64,000 nucleotides of DNA from Ashinkailepas kermadecensis (lineage: Eukaryota; Arthropoda; Thecostraca; Neolepadidae), in contig JAOTOM010003998.1 in NCBI GenBank assembly GCA_034440615.1, positions 144,409 to 208,408 of the forward strand. The letters run 5' to 3'. The notes under the pieces are model-generated. The model saw only the letters and a list, made by a program, of their open reading frames with translations, was not told the DNA's origin and did not search any database. Shown in pieces: positions 34,004 through 45,732 of this stretch (position 1 is the first letter of the stretch; every line of letters starts with the position of its first letter). Position numbers and translations under genes: made by a program.

Positions 34004-37000
34004 ATACCGATCCTATAATACCGATCCTATAATACCGATCCTATAATACCGATCCTATAATACCGATCCTATAATACCGATCCTATAATACCGATCCTAT
34101 AATACCGATCCTATAATACCGATCCTATAATACCGATCCTATAATACCGATCCTATAATACCGATCCTATAATACCGATCCTATAATACCGATCCTATAA
34201 TACCGATCCTATAATACCGATCCTATAATATATAATACCGATCCTATAATACCGATCCTATAATACCGATCCTATAATACCGATCCTATAATACCGATCC
34301 TATAATACCGATCCTATAATACCGATCCTATAATACCGATCCTATAATACCGATCCTATAATACCGATCCTATAATACCGATCCTATAATACCGATCCTA
34401 TAATGCCGATCCTATAATACCGATCCTATAATACCGATCCTATAATACCGATCCTATAATACCGATCCTATAATACCGATCCTATAATACCGATCCTTAT
34501 ATAATACCGATCCTATAATACCGATCCTATAATGCCGATCCTATAATACCGCCTATAATACCGATCCTATAATACCGTCTATAATACCGATCCTATAATA
34601 CCGATCCTATAATACCGATCCTATAATACCGTCTAAAACGATCCTATAATACCGATCCTATAATACCGATCCTATAATACCGATCCTATAATACCGATCC
34701 TATAATACCGATCCTATAATACCGATCCTATAATACCGATCCTATAATACCGATCCTATAATACCGATCCTATAATACCGATCCTATAATACCGATCCTA
34801 TAATACCGATCCTATAATACCGATCCTATAATACCGATCCTATAATACCGATCCTATAATACCGTCCTATAATACCGATCCTATAATACCGATCCTATAA
34901 TACCGATCCTATAATACCGATCCTATAATACCGATCCTATAATACCGATCCTATAATACCGATCCTATAATACCGATCCTATAATACCGATCCTATAATA
35001 CCGATCCTATAATACCGATCCTATAATACCGATCCTATAATACCGATCCTATAATACCGATCCTATAATACCGATCCTATAATTATAATACCGATCCTAT
35101 AATACCGATCCTATAATACCGATCCTATAATACCGATCCTATAATACCGATCCTATAATACCGATCCTATAATACCGATCCTATAATACCGATCCTATAA
35201 TACCGATCCTATAATACCGATCCTATAATACCGATCCTATAATACCGATCCTATAATACCGATCCTATAATACCGATCCTATAATACCGATCCTATAATA
35301 CCGATCCTATAATACCGATCCTATAATACGATCCTATAATACCGATCTATAATACCGATCCTATAATACCGATCCTATAATACCGATCCTATAATACCGA
35401 TCCTATAATACCGATCCTATAATACCGATCCTATAATACCGATCCTATAATACCGATCCTATAATACCGATCCTATAATACCGATCCTATAATACCGATC
35501 TTAATACATACCGATCCTATAATACCGATCCTATAATACCGATCTATAATACCGATCCTATAATACCGATCCTATAATACCGATCCTATAATACCGATCC
35601 TATAATACGATCCTATAATACCGATCCTATAATACCGATCCTATAATACCGATCCTATAATACCGATCCTATAATATTAATCGACATAATATCTATAATA
35701 CCGTCCTATAATACCGATCCTATAATACCGATCTATAATACCGATCCTATAATACCGATCCTATAATACCGATCCTATAATACCGATCCTATAATACCGA
35801 TCCTATAATACCGATCCTATAATACCGATCCTATAATACCGATCCTATAATACCGATCCTATAATACCGATCCTATAATACCGATCCTATAATACCGATC
35901 TATAATACCGATCCTATAATACCGATCCTATAATACCGATCCTATAATACCGATTATAATACCGATCCTATAATACCGATCCTATAATACCGATCCTATA
36001 ATACCGATCCTATAATACCGATCCTATAATACCGATCCTATAATACCGATCCTATAATACCGATCCTATAATACCGATCCTATAATACCGATCCTATAAT
36101 ACCGATCCTATAATACCGATCCTATAATACCGATCCTATAATACCGATCCTATAATACCGATCCTATAATACCGATCCTATAATACCGATCCTATAATAC
36201 CGATCCTATAATACCGATCCTATAATACCGATCCTATAATACCGATCCTATAATACCGATCCTATAATACCGATCCTATAATACCGATCCTATAATACCG
36301 ATCCTATAATACCGATCCTATAATACCGATCCTATAATACCGATCCTATAATACCGATCCTATAATACCGATCCTATAATACCGATCCTATAATACCGAT
36401 CCTATAATACCGATCCTATAATACCGATCCTATAATACCGATCCTATAATACCGATCCTATAATACCGATCCTATAATACCGATCCTATAATACCGATCC
36501 TATAATACCGATCCTATAATACCGATCTTATAATACCGATCCTATAATACCGATCCTATAATACCGATCCTATAATACCGATCCTATAATACCGATCCTA
36601 TAATACCGATCCTATAATACCGATCCTATAATACCGATCCTATAATACCGATCCTATAATACCGATCCTATAATACCGATCCTATAATACCGATCCTATA
36701 ATACCGATCCTATAATACCGATCCTATAATACCGATCCTATAATACCGATCCTATAATACCGATCCTATAATACCGATCCTATAATACCGATCCTATAAT
36801 ACCGATCCTATAATACCGATCCTATAATACCGATCCTATAATACCGATCCTATAATACCGATCCTATAATACCGATCCTATAATACCGATCCTATAATAC
36901 CGATCCTATAATACCGATCCTATAATACCGATCCTATAATACCGATCCTATAATACCGATCCTATAATACCGTCCTATAATACCGATCCTATAATACCGA

Positions 37001-38138
37001 TCCTATAATACCGATCCTATAATACCGATCCTATAATACCGATCCTATAATACCGATCCTATAATACCGATCCTTAATAATACCGATCCTATAATACCGA
37101 TAATACCGATCCTATAATACCGATCCTATAATACCGATCCTATAATACCGATCCTATAATACCGATCCTATAATACCGATCCTATAATACCGATCCTATA
37201 ATACCGATCCTATAATACCGATCCTATAATACCGATCCTATAATACCGATCCTATAATACCGATCCTATAATACCGATCCTATAATACCGATCCTATAAT
37301 ACCGATCCTATAATACCGATCCTATAATACCGATCCTATAATACCGATCCTATAATACCGATCCTATAATACCGATCCTATAATACCGATCCTATAATAC
37401 CGATCCTATAATACCGATCCTATAATACCGATCCTATAATACCGATCCTATAATACCGATCCTATAATACCGATCCTATAATACCGATCCTATAATACCG
37501 ATCCTATAATACCGATCCTATAATACCGATCCTATAATACCGATCCTATAATACCGATCCTATAATACCGATCCTATAATACCGATCCTATAATACCGAT
37601 CCTATAATACCGATCCTATAATACCGATCCTATAATACCGATCCTATAATACCGATCCTATAATACCGATCCTATAATACCGATCCTATAATACCGATCC
37701 TATAATACCGATCCTATAATACCGATCCTATAATACCGATCCTATAATACCGATCCTATAATACCGATCCTATAATACCGATCCTATAATACCGATCCTA
37801 TAATACCGATCCTATAATACCGATCCTATAATACCGATCCTATAATACCGATCCTATAATACCAATCCTATAATACCGATCCTATAATACCGATCATATA
37901 ATACCGATTCTATAATACCGATCCTATTATACCCATCCTATTATACCGATCCTATGATACCGATCCTATAATACCGATCCTATAATACCGATCCTATAAT
38001 ACCGATCCTATAATACCGATCCTATAATACCGATCCTATAATACCGATCCTATAATACCGATCCTATAATACCGATCCTATAATACCGATCCTATAATAC
38101 CGATCCTATAATACCGATCCTATAATACCGATCCTATA
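34004..38138. repeat. 14-bp satellite ACCGATCCTATAAT, about 295 copies
   Basis: 4.1 kb of almost identical monomers. Indel clusters lie at about 34490-34640, 35080-35090, 35330-35710 and 36960-37100. A cluster of substitutions lies at 37860-37960 (ATTATACC, CCAATCC, CATCC variants). Long blocks between are perfect. No coding capacity: TAA/TAG stops occur in several frames. Confidence 0.98.
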
Positions 38139-38788
38139 AGTTGGCAGCGCACCGCGGGGAAACGCGTTCCCGGAAACTTCATTTTGGTGAACATTCACCC
38201 CACCACCAAATGTTTCCTTCCAGGTAACGATGACGTTCCACAGAGCACATTCCAGATCGTTCCATATGGCGTGACCTTAGGGATGTATCGCAATGGTTTT
38301 GGGGGAATCAAGCTAACACAGAATCAATCGTCCCCTCCCCCACCTCCCCCATGTAGGCCGAGGCGACACCCATGGCCTGGACATTGGATGCAAATGGAAA
38401 AATAAACACTTCGAAATGTTTTTTTCCAGTGGGAATATGAAAGACCGGCCAGGAGGCCGGGCTCATCCACACTTGGTTTGCTGGCACATTCACTAGCTTG
38501 GGGAAGTGTGTCCAAACACCCCCACTTAACTCATTTATTCAAATGAATAGATGAGTAAATAGGGCATGTAAATACATATTGTGGTCTTCCCACCAATCGT
38601 GAATAAAGGCCACGTGTGTTCAAAATCGGGTCATCGTGGGCCTTGGGAGCTATGGCCCGCTCTCCCAGTCCCATCACTGCAAGCAAACCAAAATATTCCA
38701 GTGACTATGATCACGCTTTGGTCGAAGCGCCCTTAAACCCAAAAGGTAACAGCGCCTCACTAAATGCGTACAATTGTTTCGGGACACT
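38139..38788. other. No gene recognised
   Basis: Short spacer. A CCTCCCCCACCTCCCCC stretch lies at about 38333-38350. Confidence 0.4.
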
Positions 38789-39186
38789 CGCCTGGACAGT
38801 GTCGCAATGGTGATCAGATATCCTGCACAATGTCGCAATGGTGATCGGATCTCATATACAGTGTCGCAATGATGATCGGATCTCCTGTACAGTGTCGCAA
38901 TGGTGATAGGATCTCCTGCACAGTGTCGCAATGGTGATGGTATCTCCTGCACAGTGTCGCAATGGTGATGGTATATCCTGTACAGTGTCGCAATGGTGAC
39001 CGGATCTCCTACAGTGTCGCAATGGTGATGGTATCTCCTGCACAGTGTCGCAATGATGATGGTATCTCCTGCACAGTGTCGTGATGGTGATCGGATTTCC
39101 TGCACAGTGTCGCAATGGTGATCGGGTCTCCTGGTCAGTGTCGCAATGGGGATCGGATCCCCTGGACAGTGTCGCAATGGTTATCG
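38789..39186. repeat. 31-bp minisatellite, about 13 copies
   Basis: The unit is CAGTGTCGCAATGGTGATCG plus GATCTCCTGCA. A single extra unit lies 2.5 kb away at 41686-41724. Confidence 0.92.
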
Positions 39187-41685
39187 CACAGATAATTGTA
39201 GACGGATAGGAAACTCCCCGGAATCGGCGACCAAGGACGGGCTATTGCCACCTTGCGGTGGGAGGCCGAAGCTAATCCTTGCTAGGACATTGTTTGATTC
39301 CAGCGGCACATTCCCGAGTTGGAGAGTAACGCGTCGTTTAGTTTCAGCCAATTTCCGCTTTTTGGAGAAGCTAGGGTACCGTGATCCTGCTGTATGAAGC
39401 CCTGTGGCGGTAAGGAATTAATTAAAAACATCTGCCTCCATTTCTTTGTTTCATGGGATATTTAAACTCATGGGGTGGTGAACTACGTTTATGGCGCGTT
39501 CTGTGTGTTTTTGGAAGTAACTTATGCGTTTTGGATCAAGTGAAGCATGTAATTATCCATTGCATTGCCCAGTTATTTACTATAAATCACGAGCAAATCT
39601 GAATCAGAGGTAATTAGTCTGTTTGAGCTTTTGTTTGGCTTGAAGCATTGGTCAAAGGGGGCGCCGTAAATGTATCCATTTTCACCTTCATATGCAGCTC
39701 TGAAACTAAGGATTTGGCTGAAGGATGTCCGATTTCAGGCTGAGGAACAGTCTGAAGGAGGAATTGTCTGACACAAAATATTGCAATCTTTACCTAAGGT
39801 ACATGGCTTAATATTTTGAAAGTCTACCAAGGTTTTGGGTTCGTGATATGTGCCATGTATTAAAAAGTCGTGCAGGTTTGTCATAATGATTTAGTAAGAA
39901 AAGGTAATTATGGGGTACAAATGTTAAATGCTATTACTATCCTTGCACACAGTGCATGTTTCTTTCTGTCTGTGTTGATTTGGTTTGTAAGTAATTATAT
40001 ATTTTCATTTTTACCATGTAACATATAACATTCCATCACCTGTTTTAGGCACGTGCTCATGATACATTTATTTGCTTATTTTGCATTATTGTATGCTATC
40101 TGGTCCATCATGTCATAGCACATGCTATCATACGATATATATGATATATCATATGCTTTATATCATGTAGGTAGGAAAACTACCACTTCCAGTTGCAAAT
40201 GCCTCCTCATAATATTGCATTCCATCTTACTTGGAAGAGGTGGGGCATTCCACGACAGATCGACAAGGGCCCGGCACCCTCATCTCTCGACCAAAATTGT
40301 TGTATGGGGTTATCCTATGCCCTGAATCCACCAGCGCAAATTTTACTTCGAGCAGGTCAACGGGTCAGGAGTTATAACCTGGGGCATTTCTGGAAGGTCG
40401 CTCTGCATGGTTATGTTCGGTGGCCGATAACTATGTTAAATATCATTCAAAATATAAATATCCAGACATTTTTGAATTTGCAAAGGTCAAAAGAATCCAA
40501 TTCCGACAATATTTTTAGATGCGATAAATGATTAAAAAGTTATTCCATGACCTCAGGTCATGTGACCTCCGGTGACCTCGATGCCCGTGATTTTGTTTTA
40601 TTGATAGGATGGAAGGACCATATTTTTGCTCGACATATCCCAAGTAAAAAATAGAGTTTTTGATACAAATGCTCGCTTGGAGAGTGCACACTTTGCCATA
40701 TTTCAAACTTTTCGTAGATTGAGCTTCTAACTCGGCCGGGCCGGGCTGTCGGCGGAGCCCAAGCCGAGAAAGGACCCTGACCTGATGGACAGGCTCCAAG
40801 CATTTGAAAAGGGCCCTCCGGCTTGTCGGAAAAGGCCCTGGGTCGTCAAAGAGGGCCCATGAAATGACGGAGAGCGAGAGCTGGCGATATTTGCGAGTGT
40901 CAAATTGATGTAGCATAAGGTACTGTAAATTTGAGAGCACTAGTGCAAACCGTTCTTTGACTATAACACGAAACGTCATGGGTGTAGGCATCTACCCACC
41001 CACCCGGCCGTGGGAGGGTTCACATCGGATACGTGGCAGCTGCAAGGGGGACATGAAGGGGGCCCCTGACAGCGCCTCAGAAGGCTCCAATGGCTGATCC
41101 GGGGCCCCTCGGCCCAATCAATGTTCATCATGTGCTCCTATGCCTGCTCAGGGCCCCCTCGTTTGTCAAAGAAGATGCCTCAGGGGGAAATGTGACTGCC
41201 AGTGCCAATCAGCCAATCGGTCTTTGGCCAATCAGCAGCCCTTTGGAGGGGGAGGGCTCGGAATGGAATTGTCCTGCCCCAGACGAGTCACAGGCATATA
41301 CGGTTGGAGGGGGAGGGGCAGGTGCTCTCCCTTGCTTTCTGCCGGCTCTGCTGACACTCGGCTTCCCTCAGTTAGTCGGCACAGGCTAGTTAGTCACAAG
41401 CTTCATGGTTATATACGGCGGCCCAAGGGATGGCACCTACTGAAGTATATCTCCCCGGCTGACGCCGAAGGCGCAGCTTTTTTCTCAAACGACGCGTGGT
41501 AGAAGGCCGATACAGCTATATTTCCCCAACCCGTCAAGCTTTTTCGATGGGGTGTCCTTCGCATCTCCTAGCCAGGATTAGTTCTCCGATCGTCAGATAG
41601 ATGTCGCTGGTATCGGTCGGTGGTCGCAAACATCAAGGTGCCGCCCGAGAGTTTCCGATCCGTTTGCTATTATCCGTGGTTATCG
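39187..41685. other. No gene recognised; AGGTCA-rich stretch inside
   Basis: 40545-40585 contains TGACCTCAGGTCATGTGACC, reminiscent of the TTAA elements, but no TTAA-bounded ends were found. 41040-41400 is GC-rich with GGCCCC motifs. Confidence 0.4.
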
Positions 41686-41724
41686 GATATCCTGCACAGT
41701 GTCGCAATGGTGATCGGATCTCAA
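41686..41724. repeat. Solitary copy of the 31-bp unit
   Basis: TATCCTGCACAGTGTCGCAA plus TGGTGATCGGATCTCA matches the array at 38789-39186. It is embedded in unrelated sequence. Confidence 0.85.
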
Positions 41725-41828
41725 TGGGAAGGGAGGCGGAGAAGGCCGGGTCTGGGTCTGGGGTGAGTTGGCGTGGGGAGGAGGGTGCTGCGGTAAGGGT
41801 AATGCCGAGGATGGTTAGGGCGTTGTAG

Positions 41829-42513
41829 TGGGAGGTGGGCTGGACTCGGACAGCCGGCTGCCGGTGGGATGTGTTAGCAGGACGGGTTGGCGCCAGCCTG
41901 GGGGTGAGCCTCGTTGAAGAAAGTGCAGCTACGTCGCTGCTCCGGGAGATCTGTGAGGTTTGGGTAGGTTTGGTGGTAGAGATGTGGGGGGGGGGGAGGG
42001 GTCACGCTTTGGGAAGCGCAGGTGGTGCCGTGTTGTGGTATGTGGCACACACTGTGTTGCCGCATACCGGCACACCTCCCACCCGCATGTCAACTTGGGG
42101 CAGTCGGGGTCGGTGGCGAGATGCGGCCCGCTGCAAGCTGCACTTCTCTGTTTGATAGATGTGCGGTGGGGTGTTGAGTGGTGCGCTGCGCACCGCCCGC
42201 AGCGCGATTCCGGAAGCGTGACATGCACGTTCGCCTTGGCCATAGCGCATGCGACAGCGACAGTGGCAACGCAGTGGGAGGTGAGCGTCGCGATGAAATG
42301 GTACTGGTGTCCGCATAAAGTCGAAGGGGAAAGTATGTCGGTCGATGAGTACTCTGGGGGCCGGTGCTCGTTTAAAGTGAGCGCTATTGTGTGCTGTGTG
42401 ACTGCCAGCTTCGGAGCTGAATAACCCGCCAAACGTTCGCGCCATACCAAAGGCCACTCGCAACACATTGGACACATGGAGCCACCAGCCCTTCGGCCGG
42501 CACAAGTTAGCAA
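41829..42513 (-). pseudogene. LINE ORF1 (gag-like zinc-knuckle protein) relic
   Basis: The minus strand encodes ESRCGRCAAHHST followed by SAACSGPHLATDPDCPKLTC and WEVCRYAATQ. This is the same protein as that at 58950-59816, which keeps the pattern better (CGRCAAHHSTSNC, CTACDGPHPATDPDCPKWAC). CX2CX3HX4C-type knuckles followed by a Cys-His-rich tail are typical of ORF1 proteins of I/Jockey/R1-type LINEs, which bind the element RNA. Here several knuckle cysteines are lost (HRTS for a C-containing string, SAAC for CTAC). The upstream part is scrambled and no ORF2 follows. Identification rests on the shared protein and the motif; the exact clade is not determined. Confidence 0.55.
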
Positions 42514-42653
42514 AACACGGAGAATGTCGAGTTAGACATCAAGACTGTCGCCTTCCTAACATTTTTCGTGGATAGCTTCCGAACCACAAAACGGAGCTCA
42601 TTTCAGTTTTGAGTGCCTTCTGGGCATCTTTTTCGGACCTAACGTATTTTGTC

Positions 42654-43581
42654 TTAACACGCGCCCTGGAGGGCCTCTGAGAATTACGCGCACTGGAGGG
42701 GGGGGGCGGATTCCGCCCCCCTAAGATCTCGGCTCCTAGTAAAGCTGGAGGAACGAAATTCGCAGGGTGGATGGGCACGGATAGTGAACTCTATCCTGTG
42801 CAATTTTCGTGACCTTAGGTCAATATCTTCAAGGTCAAATGAGGTCAGATTGAACAAAATCTTCCGGTTTTGCGTGGCTTGGCTTGTCATCGTTATGGAT
42901 CGCTGTGATTGTGTTTAAATGCTCAAAAATGGTCATCAATGATGTTTTGGACATTACTAATGATGCAATGCAGATGCTAGACCCAACATTTGACCTCAGG
43001 TCACCTATATAGCACCACTTTATCAGGTCAGTTACCTGTTCCAGTTACCGTAACCGGCCGCCCGCCCGACTGCTCCGTCGGGCAGCTCGGAGCAATCGGC
43101 TTCGTGAAGAAGGGAGTAAAGTACATGAATAAAGTATGGAAAGGCAATGACAAACAGTACAAATGACAACCAGTAGTGCATTTATGGCAACATTCCAGTT
43201 GATCAAGTTTGGTTCCATTAAACTGTCATGAACTTGACCTGACTTGACCTTGGTGACCTAACATGACCTTGAAACTATACAGCATATCAAATCATCAAAC
43301 AAGTCGCTAGTGTTGCCTAGAACACTTCCCTTTTGTCAGTATACTGGAAGCGCATCAGCGCCGATTTTTGTGGTCTGGCGCTATAACATTTTTTGATTTT
43401 AGCGGCCCCTAACTTGAAATATTTTCGGCCGATTTCCACTTGTTCTTACTTTAAACGACGCGCCGTTCATTTCTAAGTAGGTACACCGAAAATGGCGTAT
43501 ATCGACCGGTAACATCTGTAGTTATTTGCGAAAAACCGGAGGGGTGGGCGGATTTCGCCCCCCCTCCAGTGCGCGTATTAA
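42654..43581 (-). mobile_element. TTAA-flanked DNA transposon, family 1, copy B
   Basis: TTAACACGCGCCCTGGAGG at 42654; the other end CCAGTGCGCGTATTAA ends at 43581. Internally collinear with A, C and D in reverse orientation. TGACCT half-sites at 43235, 43245, 43254 and 43264 keep the same 10-9-10 spacing. The TTAA at 43578-43581 is shared with copy C. Confidence 0.85.
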
Positions 43582-44627
43582 CACGCGCACTGGATGGGGA
43601 GGCGAAATCCCCTCCCCCCCGGCTTTTCGTACATAACTCCAGATTTTACCGGTCGATATACGCCATTTTTTGCGTACCTGCTTAGAAATGTCCGGCGCGT
43701 TGTTTAGAACAAGAAAACGGAAATTTGCCGATTTTTTTGTCTCGAGTTAGTGGCCGTTCAAGTCAAAACATTTCGTAGCGCCAGACCACAAAACTCGGCG
43801 CTGATGCGCTTCCCGTATATTGGCAAATGGGAGGTGTTCTTGGCAACACTAGCGACGTGTTTGATGTATATTGTTATGCTATGTAGCTTCAAGGTCATGT
43901 TAGGTCACCGAGGTCAAGTCAGGTCAAGTTCATGACAGGTTAATGGAACCAAACTTGGTCAACTGGAATATTGTCATAAATGCAAATGACTGTCATGCGA
44001 TTGATGTCACTTTGCATGTTACTCCCTGCACATCCTGAAAGCTACTGTTTGTCATTGTGTGCCTAAGCGTGTCCATACATTATTCATGTACTTCACTCCT
44101 TCTTTGCGAAGCCGATTGCGCCGAGCCGCACGACGGAGCAGTCGGGCGGACGACCCGGTTCCGGTAACCGGAACAGGTAACTGACCTGACAAAGTGCAGC
44201 TATATAGGTGACCTGAGGTCAAATGGCGGGTCTAGTGTCTGTATTGCATCATTAGTAATGTCTAAAACATCATTGATGCCCATTTTGAAGCATTTAAGCA
44301 CAATCACAGCGATCCATAACAATGACAAGCCAAATCACCCAAAGCAATATTTTGTTTTACATATTTGACCTCATTTGACCTTGAAGATGAGGTGGATGAG
44401 GAATGAGTGGATGAGGAAGATGAGGAGGATGAGGACCATAGGTCATTTCATGACCTATGGTCATGAAATTTGCATACAATAGAGTTCACTACCGTACCCA
44501 TCCCTGAGACCCTGAGAATTGCGTTACTCTAGCTTTAATAGGAGCCGAGATCCTAGGGGGGGGGCGGAATCCGCCCCACCCACTCCAGTGCGCGTAATTT
44601 CCAGAGGCCCTCCAGGGCGTGTGTTAA
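43578..44627 (+). mobile_element. TTAA-flanked DNA transposon, family 1, copy C
   Basis: TTAACACGCGCACTGGATGG at 43578 to CCAGGGCGTGTGTTAA at 44627. AGGTCA at 43892, 43902, 43911 and 43921. It is longer than its relatives because a (GATGAG)n-like block and a palindrome (44387-44460) are inserted near the 3' end. It abuts copy B head to head with only one TTAA between. Confidence 0.85.
44436..44460. repeat. Palindrome with inverted AGGTCA/TGACCT half-sites
   Basis: CCATAGGTCA, spacer TTTCA, TGACCTATGG: perfect 10-bp arms. Present only in copy C of the transposon. Confidence 0.75.
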
Positions 44628-44912
44628 ATCATGTCAAGTTACGGTGTTATGACGGGAAAATAGAAAACCTCGGACCATTTTTGAACGAAGTCTCGAATTA
44701 TCACATCTTGACATCACATTACCACGTAAAGCGACACATTTCGAAATGCTTAGGCTAAAATGTGACTATTGATACTCGGACATTGTCACTGTATCATTCC
44801 AAGGTCATTCAAGACCATTGACCTAAGGTGGCCGTGGATGACCTTCTTCAGCTCCACAGAATAGCTAGCGTTATTTTATTTTCTGAATCCGATTTTACTG
44901 TCCATTTGATCC
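44628..44912. other. No gene recognised
   Basis: Spacer with a few GGTCA motifs. Nothing else seen. Confidence 0.4.
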
Positions 44913-44973
44913 TATTGATTGATTGATTATTTGGGCGTAAGGGCGCGCCGACTACAGGGTCATTAGGCGCCCA
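44913..44973 (+). mobile_element. 61-bp insertion flanked by a 12/13-bp target-site duplication
   Basis: TCCATTTGATCC (44901-44912) and TCCATTTTGATCC (44974-44986) flank TA(TTGA)n followed by TTATTTGGGCGTAAGGGCG, CGCCGACTACAGGGTCATTAG. It shares with 24138-24194 the order: tetranucleotide repeat, TTATTTGGG, AAGGGCGC, CGACT.CA, GGTCAT. Class unknown. Confidence 0.72.
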
Positions 44974-44986
44974 TCCATTTTGATCC

Positions 44987-45701
44987 CAGTGTGGAAGCGG
45001 TGGCTTGAATACAAATCGTATCCACTTTTCAAATGCGAAGTCGGCCTTGCCCTAACCTGACCCGTGACAAATGCTTGATATGGAACTTGAGATAGGTCAT
45101 TTCATCAGCAAAACATCAATGGACACCCTCGTAATAGAGCAAAGTGTATATCGGTTGTGTAAGCAGGTTTACATTTTGTTACTTTTCGAAAACGTAGAAA
45201 CCGGGCGACGGCGTTGGACAGCGTTCTGCGCTTCCCATGACTACTGATCGAAGACAAAGAGACCTCTTCTCAAGCGCAGACGAACTCCAGAGGTACGGAC
45301 GTCAAATCTTCAAAGGTGGCATCGGGGAACAACAACTAACGGCGAACCAGGGTAATCACCTGGCACCCTCCCCTCCGCGTCCAGCTGGCCATGTGCGTAA
45401 ACACGCAGATCCAGACCTACAGACGGGTCGGTGACCCAGATTTGGAACACCGCCGGCTGAGAGACAAGACCCGGCAGACCATCCTGGCGGCCCCAGACGA
45501 CTTCACAACAGACCCGGCCTAAGACAAAGAAACTGCACTTCCACCAATCCAAAACAGGCGCACAATACGAAGCCCTGGGAGTGGCCAGGGGATAGAAGAG
45601 GCGGGGCTTCCGAAACTGAAACGAAACTGAAAGACCGGCCGAAAAAAGGAACACACGCGCGGACGTCCTCAGACAGGACACACCCTCTCGCTCTCGGAAG
45701 A

Positions 45702-45732
<31 letters not shown>

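Noticed and set aside
34004..38138. CRISPR-like array or repeated bacterial -10 boxes (TATAAT)
   Set aside because: 14-bp head-to-tail units without spacers in a eukaryotic context; TATAAT is incidental.
45237..45681. Possible transposon gag or host exon
   Set aside because: Frames look somewhat coding-like but break repeatedly and match no domain I recognise.
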